In this document: positions 49,444 to 61,184 of the stretch, piece after piece
How the letters are laid out: each line of letters opens with the position of its first letter
Numbering within the stretch: the stretch's first letter is position 1
Source of the DNA: Vigna angularis
Taxonomy: Eukaryota > Streptophyta > Magnoliopsida > Fabales > Fabaceae
Reading direction: 5' to 3'
Assembly (NCBI RefSeq): GCF_016808095.1
Contig: NC_068980.1
Location: 15,007,388-15,071,387 of the forward strand
Length of the DNA: 64,000 nucleotides
Notes under the pieces: generated by a model
The model's input: the letters and a program-made list of their open reading frames with translations, nothing else
Told to the model about the DNA's origin: nothing
Databases searched by the model: none
Program-made: the position numbers and the translations under genes

Positions 49444-49945
49444 TTACCAATGGTAGAGTGCTTCTCTGGACATGAGAATGAATGAGCCAGGGGTGAGGTG
49501 AACGGGGACGGAGAGGGAGGCGTTGGTGAAGTGCATGACGCAGTCTGACTCGAGGGAGAGGATGACGATGCTGTCGTCGAAGCGGAGGAGGTCGACGTGG
49601 GCACAGATTCCTTGGTTGGGCTGGTAGATGTTGGCGATCATCTGGTCAAAGAGGGGTGCTCTATGAAGGATGTGGGGCAGGAAGGGAGGTGGGTTATGGG
49701 CCTAGAGGCGGATGGAGCGGCAAATGGAGTGGGCCAGAGGAGGGCCCCAAGAAGGGAGGTGTTGGAGGCCGAAGCGCATTGCCTGGTTGATGGAGGGAGA
49801 GGGGAACCAGTTTTGGGAATGAAGGGATGCGAGTATGCAAAATTGGTGGTGTGGAGAGAGGAAATTGGGACACAACCATAGACCCGAAGATTTCTTCCAA
49901 CATTGCCTTCTCCTCCTCCTCTTCCCTCATCTTTCTTGCTTCCAT
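49444..49945 (-). pseudogene. captured AlkB-type 2OG-Fe(II) dioxygenase fragment
   Basis: Reads minus from ATG 49945 (MREEEEEKAMLEEIFGSMVV). A shifted frame then gives QAMRFGLQHLPSW, and the segment at 49444-49641 reads IANIYQPNQGICAHVDLLRF, SIVILSLESDCVMHF and PVHLTPGSFILMSREALYHW. The His-x-Asp of the iron site (AHVD) is present; the distal His and 2OG-binding Arg region is absent because the fragment ends. These features match plant AlkB homologues of the ALKBH8-like group. At least two frame breaks and one stop make it a pseudogene. It lies on the same strand as the WD40 fragment. Confidence 0.82.
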
Positions 49946-50150
49946 TTCTCTTCTCTTTTCTTCTCTTCTCTTCTCAGTTTCTTGCTTGCTGCTTTATATC
50001 AAATGATGAAATCAGCTATAGATTTGATCCCCCATTCTCCCTCATCAAATATGATTTCAACTTATTTGATATATGAATGTTGGAAGGGGTGGTGGCGGGG
50101 GTGTCGATGGTTGCATGGCCACTATATGTAGAGCAGTACGTGAACAGGGA

Positions 50151-50468
50151 GGTGATGGTGGGAGAGATGAAGGTGGTTGTTGGCATGAATCAGAGGGTTG
50201 GAGATGGGTTTGTGAGTGCAGAGGAGTGAAAAAAAAGTGAGGAAGAAGAGAGAGAGAGAAAAAGATGGAATATTGCAGGAAATCCAGAGGAGAGAGAAGA
50301 AAAAGTGCAGATTCGTCACCCTTAGTTAACTCCGTTTATGTGAATTTAACGGAAGGGACCTAATTGATATAATTTATACTACTTTTGGATGAAATAGAAG
50401 CATTTTTAAAACCGGGTACTAAACGAAAATTCAGCTCTTAACTTGGGGACGAAATAACCTATTAAGCC
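50151..50468 (-). repeat. Pack-MULE right terminal inverted repeat
   Basis: Pairs with 45509-45826. Outer terminus ATTAAGCC, next to the 9-bp duplication. Confidence 0.95.
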
Positions 50469-50630
50469 AAAAAACAAAAATGAATAAAAATGAAAGATAG
50501 AAAAAGAGGGAACTTGTTGTTATTGAACTTTATTTTTCCTATGATTTAAAAGTTTGGAAAATAAAATGATGATGACTTGAGATGACATATGTACATGTTT
50601 CTTCATAAAAAAAATATCATCCTTTGTTAC

Positions 50631-51883
50631 TGTTGAGACTTTGGCAAGTGTACCAAATCGTTTCAAGTAATAAAACTGGTAAGACCAGATATCGTTTCCC
50701 AAGAGACTCGTGTCCTCAAACAATCATATAATTTCCCACTACCTTAGACTAAAAAATGCTTCATAATTTGAGTTTTAGTGCAATTAAAGTAAACATGAAA
50801 CATAAATGATAAAAGTGATCTTAGATACTCAAGTACTTGGAAATGGAAAGATTAGAAATGATATGGAATGGTATTGTTGTGGGTATGATTTCACCTACTT
50901 CACTCTTATGTATAGAAACTCACTTCCTCTTCATTAATATGCCAATGTCAATCTACTAAATTACTCAAACCCAATCCCTTGGTAGAGAGAGCCTAGACTT
51001 CTTTATTACGCTCCAATCCCTTGGAAGACCTAACAATTATTTCCACATTAAGAATTGAGATTTAAGACAACCAAAGGTCCTAGTTCTATCCCTAGATAAT
51101 ATTTCCTTTACGTGTTTAATCCCAGTCCAAATTTACCCAACATTTCCCAATATCAAGCAAACCCTAAAATCATGTCATGGGTAGCAACTTCACAACAAGC
51201 ATTCAGAAAAGGAATTAAACACTCAAAATCAATGAAAGAGGCATATATTCATTCAAAACACACTAGTTTACATAAGATTTCAATGGCTACATCAATCCCC
51301 CAACAACAATGAAACTAGCTCTCCATGAATGGAGAGCTTGAGCTTACAACAATGGTGGAAATGGAAGAAGGAAGAAGACCCAAGGAAGAAGATGTAGTGT
51401 TCCCACAACTCCTAGCTCGCCTCCAGTAGCTCCAAATGAGAGAAAACGCGGCTAGGTGTCAAAAGATGTCAAGCTCTTCGCGCCTCTGAGTTAAATAGGA
51501 CAAATCTACCATATCAGCAAAGTTAGTGCTCAAGTGCCCAGAAAGAGGGTAGCTCAGGCACACGTCAGTCATGGTGCACTGGTGCTCAAGTGCCCTTAAG
51601 CCAGGGGCGCCCGGGCTAGCTTCAGCAGAATTCAAGTTCTTCATTTTTGTTGTTTTTCTTGCTTTCCTTGCTTTCAAGTGTCTTCATTTGATGCATAGAC
51701 TTCTTCCAACTACTTTAAGCACGTGAAAGCTGGGATTAGTGATCAAAATATATCATTAAAGCTTAAGGTGCAACCACTTAACAAACTAAAAGAAAACTAG
51801 GATTTACAAGGTAAAAAGTTAAGGAATGGTTGACATTTTCTCTTAATTCATTACTGGAATCATGGTAAAATATGTCATTATCA
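50631..51883. mobile_element. solo LTR, 1253 bp, perfect 5-bp TSD
   Basis: It runs TGTTGAGACTTTGGCAAGTG to CATTATCA. GTTAC flanks it at 50626-50630 and 51884-51888. It is homologous to 55379-56771. It includes GTGCTCAAGTGCCC, repeated at about 51525 and 51582. No internal domain. Confidence 0.92.
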
Positions 51884-53583
51884 GTTACCCATTTTGAATC
51901 TTAAAAATAAAACAAAACAAAAAATTCTTTCAAATTATCTTCAACAAAGTTCACCTTTATCCTAAATGTTGATGTTTGTAGTCGATTTAATAGATACTTC
52001 ACCAGTAAAAAATTTTTGGGGATGAAAAAAAATGTTTTGAGATAGAATGAAAAGAAAAAAAGAAAATAAAAAAAAGAAGGGAATAAGAAAAATCAAACAT
52101 ATATTATTAGATGCAACATTTATCATGCTTTTACTATCCATTTTTTATAAATTTAATAAAGTTCAAATAGATAAAAGATTGGTTGATATCTTTCAAAAAT
52201 TTTAATACAAAAGGAAATATTTAACATGCTTATAAGTTTGCCCTAAAAATGATTAAAAAAAAGAGGTTTAAAAAATATAATTGAAAAATGTGTTTAAAGA
52301 TTTGCTTGCAGCAATTTTCTTAATGATCAACCGGTATCAAGAGTCCCTTGAAAAATTATCATTCATTTGTCATATTTGGGAAATTTCTTGTTATTCTTTG
52401 AATTTCATTTGTCACCTATCCTATCCTTGATGCTCTCGTTTAGGGTTTGTGAAGAACCCTTCCTTCATTCTTTCAATTAATTTTTTTTTTATGTTTATGT
52501 TGAACCATTCACTTTGAGTCCAAACCTTGTTCAACTTTTTCTACCATGTTTCATATCTTAATTTGTTTACCACTTATACATTTCAATCATCATTTAACTT
52601 TACCATGATCATTAGGTGTAAATTTATAAATTCCTATCATTTTTTTATCCTGTTCATTGATTGACTCAAGTCACACACATTTTTTCTCATTTTAAGGTCT
52701 ATTTAGGCTCTAACATTATGGGAATTTTTTCAAGTTTTTATCTAATTTTAACATGAGCATACCCAAACTAATGTTATGTCCTAAGGTCCATACTTGGTTT
52801 TAAACTGGGGCAAATCCATTACCTAATCAACCACCCACTCTTGAAATTTAAACCCTTTCAAAAACATTGAGCCATTTCATATGTGTCATTCAAATATAAT
52901 TTTTAACAAATGACAAACTTAGCATTTCTAAACTAATTGATAAGAATAAGAAAATAAAAAAGAAAATGATTCCATGAACTAAGATAACAACAAAATGTAA
53001 ATTAATTCATATCAATTTTCAAACATGTACATAACAAAAAAAAATACATTTACTGTTATAGTACTGCTTTGAGTTATTACAAAAATAATAGAGCCCCAAG
53101 AGGTTGAGAAAGACAAAACAAAAGAAGTACAAAAGTACAAAAATACAAAAGTGTAGGATGTAGACGTTCAAGATTCTTGTCCCCACCTGAACGAGTGGGA
53201 TGATAATCAAGACAACGTCAATAATTGATAGATTTCGAGAATTACTATCTAGATCACAAATTTAATAAACACAAAAAGTATGATGTTATAATAATTTGTG
53301 CATAACAAAAAAAATGAAAAAATATATTAAAAATTACAAAAAAAAATCTAAATGTACATATTATACAACATTTACCCAAATTCGGTCACACTGTAGCTAA
53401 CAAAATCAAGCAATTAAAAAATAAAAAATACAAAAACACAAAAAAATAATAATACATCGTAGTTTTCCACAGGAGACTATTGATCAAGAGAGATAGTCTT
53501 TGGGATAACTCTATTAAGAGAGCTTTGACCATAAGTGGCATAAGAAGAATGACTTCTTATTTGAATGGTACAAGAGGAATCAG

Positions 53584-54055
53584 AAAAAGGTCTAAGGTCA
53601 CGATTGTTGGAATGGGTGAAGCTACCTCAACAGGATCTCCAATTACATAAATAAACAAAAACTAGACTTAGAAAATGCAAAAAAAAAAATGAAGAGAAAA
53701 CAAAACAAAAGAAAGAACAATAAAAAAGAGTAAAAATAATTAAGACTCTAAGGAGTTTACTATTCATAAAAAGTAGTAGAAGGGAATGGATGGAGTTGGA
53801 TGTAATGATGCATTGCTTTAGGTGTCATTGTTTTTCCCAATATGCATAATTTTGAAATAAACAATAGACGATATAGACTTCAATTTCTCCATGGCACCTA
53901 AATCTTTCTGCAATTTTATATACTTGCTCTCGATTAGGACATGTTATCTCGTGATTGTAGCAAGCATCCAATATAGTTAGTTGCTCCAACGTTGACTTGC
54001 ATCGTTGTTTTTGTTTCCTGTCTTTAACATCCATAAGTTTTATATTTTTGTTCAT
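53584..54055 (-). pseudogene. WUSCHEL-related (WOX) homeodomain-like relic
   Basis: The minus frame from 54055 reads EQLTILDACYNHEITCPNRE, then VYKIAERFRCHGEIEVYIVY and CLFQNYAYWEKQ before a stop at 53825. This aligns with WOX homeodomains, which read EQ..IL...Y..GI.TP...QI..I..RLR..G.IEG.NVFYWFQN.KAR, including the extra residues typical of the WUS class. About 220 bp further on the same strand, TIVTLDLFLIPL (about 53579-53614) resembles the WUS box. Key positions are lost (Trp to Cys or Leu before FQN), so it is non-functional. Whether it is a captured or retroposed copy is unknown. Confidence 0.6.
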
Positions 54056-54686
54056 CTTTTTCTATTATAAAAAAGAAAAAAAAAAGAGAAAGTAGGAAAT
54101 ACAATATTTATTTGATGTCATTATTTGTAATATTATTAGTTTTTAAGTTAGTTTACTCCATAATGGTTTTGATGTCCAATTTTGATTTCCAAATATATAA
54201 CTATTCCATGGTTCTGTCCAGGGATCCTACTAGCTCTAAGTCCAAAAAGGTTAATGTCCATAGTTTGTTCATATCAAAATAAAAGTTTCTTCTTTTTTCT
54301 TATTAATTGGGATATGTAGTGTTGGTCTCACCTGAATTCCTCTTATACATTCAAGCGAAGGGAGGTAAACAATGAGTTTTTAGTCAATATATCTCATCAT
54401 AGTGGCAATATTAACATTAAAAGACATACAAACAAAATAGGATAATTGACAAAAAGAACAAAAAGAGAAAAGAATAACAAATAGAAAAGGGCGAAGAAAG
54501 AAAGAAGATAAAACAAAAAATAATTGAGAGAAGAGAGACTCACAAAATTAGAAGCAGAGATGAATCATACTTAGAGATGCTCACTCACAAACCTAGAATC
54601 TCTCAAAGCTCCAACAAAGGCTCACAACGCTCAAATCTCACAATCTATGAAGAATGCAAATTGTCACCCAATGTGGTGCAACGCTC

Positions 54687-54695
54687 CTTTTATAA
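54687..54695 (-). promoter_or_regulatory. TATA-like TTATAAAAG upstream of the homeobox relic
   Basis: TTATAAAAGG lies about 630 bp 5' of the relic on the same strand, followed by leader-like sequence. A link to the relic is speculative. Confidence 0.25.
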
Positions 54696-55378
54696 CAAAA
54701 AAAAAAAATTCACTATGTCAACCATTTCGGTCACTACTACTACTTAATATCTCAATAGTATCAGTTAAAAAGTTAAAAAATGAAAAAAAATCTTCCAAAT
54801 TTGTAAAAAAAGAAAATATAAAAAGGAAACAATGAAAATCAAACCCATAATTTACCCATTTTTTTTCTTTTTCCTCATTATAGTAAAAATGTTTTAAATT
54901 ATATAACACATTGTAAATACATTATATATTCATAACATGTAGATAAATTTATTTTCTTGATATTTTTAGACTGATTCATAATAAAATTGATAAAAAAGAA
55001 TGAAAATCAATTAAAAAAAACACCTAACACTCGACTCATATTTTTATGATAATAGAAAGAATATTTCTCGAACCCATTAGGCCGGGTTGCCATATGTGGT
55101 TTTCCTCGAGCCCAAATCTTCTAAAAATTAAAATAAAAATGATAATAAAAATTTCAAAAAAGAAAAAAAGATTTCTTTAAACATGTTTCATAATTTCACA
55201 TCATATCTCATTTTCATAAAATCTTTGTAATTCAATTCAAAGAAGAAGAAAAACATTTGTTTCAATAACATCTTTTTAAGTCGAACTTGCACAACTCAAT
55301 GCATCTCACCCATTAGGTCCAACTCTTTTGATATTCAAGCCCAATTTTCTTCAAAGCCTAGTTTTCACACTAGGCATC

Positions 55379-56771
55379 TGTTAGGACCTTGACAAGTGTA
55401 CCGAATCGTATCAAGTAATAATAAATGGTAAGCCCAAATATCGTATCTTAGAAGACTCATGGCACTAAACAATCGTGTAATTACTTAACTAATTAAGACT
55501 GAAAAGCTATTTTGTTGGTGTTTAAATGCAAATGCAACAAAAGTAAATATGAATGCAAATAGATCAATTGAGGCTTGACACAAGACTAAATGGTGTTGAT
55601 AATATGAGATGATTATGTTGTTGGGGTTTAGATTTCACCTTCCTTACTTTCATGTATATAAGGATTCATCTTCTTCATTAATTTGTTAACGTCACATTCT
55701 AAATTACTTAGAACCCGATCCCTTAGCATAAAAAGCCTATCCTTAATTATTAGACCACAATCCCTTGCATCCCTAATAATCAATTGTGCATTACGAACAG
55801 AAGCTTAAGACAACCAAACATCCTATCCCTATCCCTAGGCAATATTTCTTTTGGGTGAAATTCTCCAGATCAAGGTTTCTAGGTATTTCCCAATAACATA
55901 GAAATCCAAACATCATGCTATGAGTGATCAAAACATAACAAGCATTGAGCAAAGGAGGAAATCACTAACAATTAATGAAAGAAGCATAAAATAATTCAAA
56001 TCATATTCAAATACATGAAAGTTTAGAGGTTACATCTTCTCCAACAACAAATGAGTTTAGTTCTCCATCATCATGGAGAACCTTGGTGTACAATGGAATG
56101 AAAGTGAGATAAAAACCCTAGAAAACGAAGAGGAGAGCTCCCGCATCCAAATTTTCCTCCAAAGGGTCGAAAATTGTGTTTTTTGCACTTCAGCCTTCCA
56201 AAGATGTGAGCCCTAGGGTGTACAAATCCATAAATAGATCAAAAATAAGTCCAAAGGCCCAACACGCTGGTGCTCAGCACCCCTACTTAGGGCAACCGGG
56301 GCGAGCTTGCGAGAGAAGTGGCGCTGAGGGCCCTGAAAGAGGCAACCAGGCATCTTGTGGTACCTGAAGTCTGGCGCTCAGCGCCCCTCAGGGGGAAAGT
56401 AGGCGCTGGTGCGTGACTGTTGGCGTTGAGGGCCTCAGAAAAGAGCAACCAGGCGTGGTTGCATGAGAACCTACGCCCAGGGCCCTAAAAAAGGGAAACC
56501 AGGCGTCCTGCGACCTTCTATAGCCTTCTCTTCTAGTGCTTTTTCTTTCCTTTCTGGGTTCCAACTCCTTGATACTTTAAGTCCTCTTTCAAATCATTCC
56601 AATAACCTACAAAATCAAGGGAATTAGTGATAAAAATCATCAAGTATAACCTCAACTCTCTTATTCACACAATTAAACTCAAAACGAGAGATTAAGCAAG
56701 TTTCTAAGTCAAAAAGGGTTAATTTAGTATCAAAATTGAATCACAGATAACGGTAAAATCAATCATTATCA
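55379..56771. mobile_element. solo LTR, 1393 bp, perfect 5-bp TSD
   Basis: It runs TGTTAGGACCTTGACAAGTG to CATTATCA, with GCATC at 55374-55378 and 56772-56776. It belongs to the same family as 50631-51883. It inserted inside an AAAGCCCAATTTTCACACT tandem array, whose units continue on both sides. Confidence 0.93.
56270..56515. repeat. GC-rich minisatellite in the solo LTR
   Basis: About four imperfect units contain GGCGCTnAGnGCCC and GGnAACCAGGCG. This is the only GC-rich part of the LTR. Confidence 0.85.
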
Positions 56772-56915
56772 GCATCAAAGTCCAATTTTCACACTGACCA
56801 TCAAAGCCCAATTTTCACATTGGCCCTAAAGCATAGTTTTCACACTGGTCATCAAAGCCAAATTTTCACACTGGCCATCAAAGCTTAGTTTTTGCACTAG
56901 TCTTATAGACGATTT
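56772..56915. repeat. tandem repeat of about 31 bp
   Basis: About five units of CATCAAAGCCCAATTTTCAC; further units lie on the other side of the solo LTR (55340-55375). Confidence 0.88.
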
Positions 56916-58514
56916 GGTTTTAACATCACATTTTTCTATGTGAATCGTCAAATTAATAAAATTATATATAATGGATGTCATATTTTTCTATGGTCAAATA
57001 TCCGGATGACATCTTCTGTTGAAATATATGTTTGTGCATTACTTGAAAACATTCATCCTCCAGCCTTTACTGAACAAAAGGATTGGCCTTAAGCATGCTA
57101 ATTGAGCCCAAATGATGAACATAAGTTTTACACTAGAGCAAATTTGCCTTGCAAAGGTTATCCTGACCTATGCTAGTTGGATGATCCCTAAATCTGTCAA
57201 GATAAAAAAAATAATATAAAAAGTTTCAAAAAAGAAAAGAGAAGGAAAAAAGAAAGAAAAACAACTTGTATTGAGGTCATCTAATATTGTCGTAGAGTTA
57301 ATATTTTGAAAATAAACCAATGTGAATTTGAAATGATGTGTGGTCGTCTTTCTTTATCTAAGAAGTAAAAAATACTCATTGTTACCTTCATTAAGCCAAA
57401 AGTAAATTCTTTTTCAAAATATTTCCCAAACAAAGGTTATCATCATACTATAAGTCAGCTCAAGATACTATAAGTCAATCATGTTACAAGTCTAATAATA
57501 AAAGTCCACACAAATTGAATAATGCTTGCTTAAATTTTCATAAAACTTAATTTTGTAGTAAGGCAAAATGACTAACAATGCAATTGTTAAAAATTCAATG
57601 AATGAAACAAAAAAAATGTCTTAGGAAGAGGGGAACTCTCTACTAACATGCCAGAAGCATGCAAAAGAAAATCAAACTAATTAGATCCATTATTTTAAAA
57701 ATTATTTCCATATCCATTACCTCTCTTGAAATAAAACCCACATTTCAAACTATTTTTCCAATCCCAAAATAGGGGTAATTTTATAGGTCTCACATGATTT
57801 TTCGTTCATTCCCAAAACTTGGGACAACTTTGTGGGTCTCACATGTACTTTTTTTGCCTTGACCTTCATAGATCCATATCACCATACTCATCTTCCCAAA
57901 CACCAAACTGGGGTAGCTTTTTGGGTTTCTCATATTTCACATTCACATTCACATATTACATCTCATTTGAAGAATGTATGAAGAATGGCGTGACCAAGTA
58001 GCTATCTTAGTCTCTACCAAACCCTTCTAAACATTTCTTCCTTTTCACTTTCTTGCAAATTCAAGTAGGCATACACAAGTATTTCAAAAGAAAATGTCTA
58101 ACATGTAAGCATTATTTTAAACATCTGACTTCAAAATTTGTGACATCCATTGTTTTCCAAAATATAAAATTAAAGAAAAGAATAAAGTTTAAAACTTACA
58201 CGAATTTGATGATTTCAAAGAAAACAAATTGACTTTGCAAAAATGAAAAATGTAATAAAAAATAAAAAGGTGAAATGAAAAGCAAGACATTTCATAAGTT
58301 CAAAAAGTAAAAAAAAACATGTTTGCATAATTTTGCTTCATGCACAAAAATCTTAACAAATTATGTGTATAAGCAAGCATCATGCACATATCTTCGTCAA
58401 TGTTCAGACAAAAAAAAACATAGTTTATTTATAATCCTTTTCATTAATGGTTGTCAAATCTTTCTCGTTCAAAAGTACAAAAAGATCACTACATTCAAGT
58501 TTCTTTTTTCAAGT
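56916..58514. other. AT-rich DNA, no gene recognised
   Basis: No coding or element termini. It resembles the untranslated 3' region of Tat/Ogre elements only by context. Confidence 0.35.
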
Positions 58515-58670
58515 TAGTCAGGTTTTCTCTCACATATTGGGGTTCTGACACCCTCATCCCTACACCAAGTTTCGAACACCTTGTTTCTCTCTCATATTGG
58601 GGTTTCGATGCTTTGATCCTTGTACAAAGTTTCAACACCCTAACAAGGTTTCAACACCTTGTCTCTCCTT
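58515..58670. repeat. tandem repeat of about 60 bp
   Basis: Units contain TTCTCTC(A/T)CATATTGGGGTT, CTGACACCCTnATCC and AAGTTTCnAACACC; about 2.5 copies. Confidence 0.75.
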
Positions 58671-58849
58671 TCCTTATATCAGGATCCTCTCTAATGGATG
58701 AAATGGTCACTCATTTCTTTTTCAGAAAATCAAAAGTTTTTGATAAAAATTACAAAAAAAAAAGAAATCAAAAAATCAAAAAATTCAAAAAATTCAAATA
58801 TTTAAAATCTCAAAGACCAACCTTGTTTTACATTTTATATCAGTCCTCT

Positions 58850-59145
58850 ACTAGGAAATGGTCGAATTCAAATTTTGGGATATCGACCCTTTGCTAAGCA
58901 ATGGTCAAATTTAGTTTCTTGTTGGGATATCGACCCTCTACTAGGTAATGGTTGAACCCATGTTCTTCTGAATATCAGCCCTCTACTAGGCAATGGTCCA
59001 ATTAAGCTTCTTTTGGGATATCGACGCTCTGGTAGGCAATGATCAAACCCATGTTCTTCTAAATATAGTCCCTTTGCTAGGTAATGATCGAATTCAATTT
59101 TCTTTTGTATATTGGACATCTTCTAGGCAATGGTTGAATCCTGAT
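58850..59145. repeat. tandem repeat of about 46 bp, about 6-7 copies
   Basis: Units share GGGATATCGACCCTCTACTA, then GGnAATGGTnGAA, with drift between copies. Confidence 0.88.
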
Positions 59146-59179
59146 TCTCCTTTTGATCAATTGCTTCATCCATATGGTT

Positions 59180-59395
59180 GGTAAACTATTCACGAGGTTT
59201 GCATACCTCAATTCCTTAAGGGTTGGTATACCCACGAGGTTTGCACACCTCACTTCCATCATCCATAGGGTTAGCACACCCACCACGATGTTTGCACACC
59301 TCATTTCCTTCATCTATAGGGTTGATATACCCTCCACGAGGTTTACACATCTCATTTCCTTCATCCATAGGATTGGCACACCCTTCATACAATTA
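59180..59395. repeat. tandem repeat of about 50 bp, 4 copies
   Basis: Units share CACGAGGTTTGCACACCTCA, then TTCCTTCATCCATAGGGTT. Confidence 0.9.
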
Positions 59396-59702
59396 AATTA
59401 AAAAAAAAAATATCAAGACTCGTTACTTGGGAATGGTTTTCATGTTAGATGAGATCCCTTCATTAGGGTTGATCAAGTTCATTTTTTGTTGGATAATGAC
59501 CCTCTTCATAGAATTTGTTATCATATCTATTTTGTTTGAGATTTCTTATTATTTCTCTTTTCTTCTTTGTTCATTTTGAAACCCAAACAAAATTAATGTT
59601 TCTATTTTTACTTATCTTTTACTACGATAATATGAAGATGTCAAATTCTCATATTATATAATAAAATCTAAGTAAGGAGGAACAATTCTCAACACCCTAT
59701 TT

Positions 59703-60366
59703 TGTTGAGGTAGAATAATTTTATTTAAAAAATAAATAAAAAAAAAGTAAAAAAGAAAGATTGCAAAATTAATGTTTTAGACAAATAAACATAAATTAGA
59801 AATTAATTTCTCAAAAAAACATGAACAACGAAATTAATGTTTTTCTCCTCATTTCTTTAAATAATATTTTATTCACCTACTTTCTCCAACTTCCTTTTTC
59901 TTATTCTTTTCTTCGTTCACTTTTTTCATCTAATTTTTCTATCCACTTTATATTAATTTTTCATTTATTTTTCACACTAACTTTTTCTATTTCTTTCACC
60001 CACTTTTTTAAATCATATTTTATTCAACTACTTTTTCTCCACCTCTGTTTTGTTTTATTTCCTCCCCACACTTTTTTCATCTAATTTCTCTGTCTACTTT
60101 TTATATTATTTTACTCTACCAATTTTTCTCTACCTAATTTCTCCATTAACTTTTTCATTATTTCTTTCATCCACTTTCTTCATCTAATTTTTGTATCCAT
60201 TTTTTATATTATTTTTCTCCACCAATTTTTCTTCACCTAAATTCTCCATTAACTTTTTTTATTATTTCTTTCATCCACTTTCTTCTTCTAATTTTTCCAT
60301 CCACCTTTTATATTATTTTTCTTCTTCCACATTCTCTACTCATAACTCTATAAATACCCAAATATT
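59703..60366 (+). mobile_element. truncated partner of the 37687 Tat/Ogre-like LTR
   Basis: It starts TGTTGAGGTAGAATAATTTT and follows 37687 onward, through AAATAAACATAAATTA and the pyrimidine-rich tract to CTATAAATACCC, then stops where another LTR begins. As the 3' LTR it would close an element of about 22 kb; it could also be independent. Confidence 0.6.
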
Positions 60367-60648
60367 AATAAGAACAGTTGACAAGGACAGGAAAATAAAG
60401 TAAGGTTTACAGTCATCCAAAATAACTATAAAAGCCAACTTTATATACAAACTAGCTATACCAAAACTATAAACAAAATGATCATCTAAGGCTGCTACAC
60501 ATCAACTGCTCCTCTATCTAGTGCCTCCTCTAGGAAACCCTCATCTCCCTCTGCTCACACCTACAAGATTATCATAGCAAAGAAAAGAACACAACAACAT
60601 ACAAACACAAGTACAAATAAAAGGGTAAACTAGTTTACAATTAAGGAA

Positions 60649-60650
<2 letters not shown>

Positions 60651-60719
<69 letters not shown>
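60651..60719. repeat. (AT)34 microsatellite
   Basis: Uninterrupted AT for 69 bp. The paralogous position in the 28584 LTR is short AT-rich sequence, so the array expanded here. Confidence 0.97.
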
Positions 60720-60723
<4 letters not shown>

Positions 60724-61184
60724 CATTTAAACATTTTACATACAACAAACATATCACTACACCATCATCAAACACTTTATGAATGACACTAATATGAATG
60801 AACTCTCCGGACTTAGAATGAATGTTGAGCTATGGCGGGTTGTGCACTTGTGGTGGCTTCTACTACTTTGCAAAGTCATTGCTAATGGGTTTCACCCTAC
60901 TACACTTACAAGGTTAGTTTGTTCCATGCCTTGGATCCTACTGGAAGCACTCAAGACTAAGGCTTCCTGCTACTCTCACCACATGTATCAATCCTCTCTA
61001 TATGAGAATTAATGACCATTAGAGCGTCAGGATAACCCCCAAGACTAAACTCCCTGCATTTAGATTAACTACACTTGAAACTACACAAAGAATTCCACCT
61101 TGGAATTCAATTCACAACTTTGAAAACCTCTGAACAATGTACATACATCTTTTTACTTTTACCATGCATACTAACATTGATAAC

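Larger units (their letters stand above)
45509..50468. mobile_element. Pack-MULE with 318-bp TIRs, 9-bp TSD and two captured gene fragments
   Basis: TIRs at 45509-45826 and 50151-50468 start GGCTTAATAGGTTATTTCG and are about 95% identical (about 14 differences in 318 bp). The target duplication AAAAAACAA is perfect at 45500-45508 and 50469-50477. There is no transposase. Between the TIRs are a JINGUBANG-like WD40 fragment (45827-46475) and an AlkB-type dioxygenase fragment (49444-49945), both on the minus strand. A 2.5-kb solo LTR with its own TSD sits between them. Without that insertion the element is about 2.43 kb. Confidence 0.93.
51884..55378. other. AT-rich region with one homeobox relic
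   Basis: Mostly low-complexity AT DNA. Apart from the homeodomain-like relic at 53584-54055, no frame or terminus was recognised. It may be internal non-coding DNA of the surrounding Tat/Ogre-like element. Confidence 0.4.
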
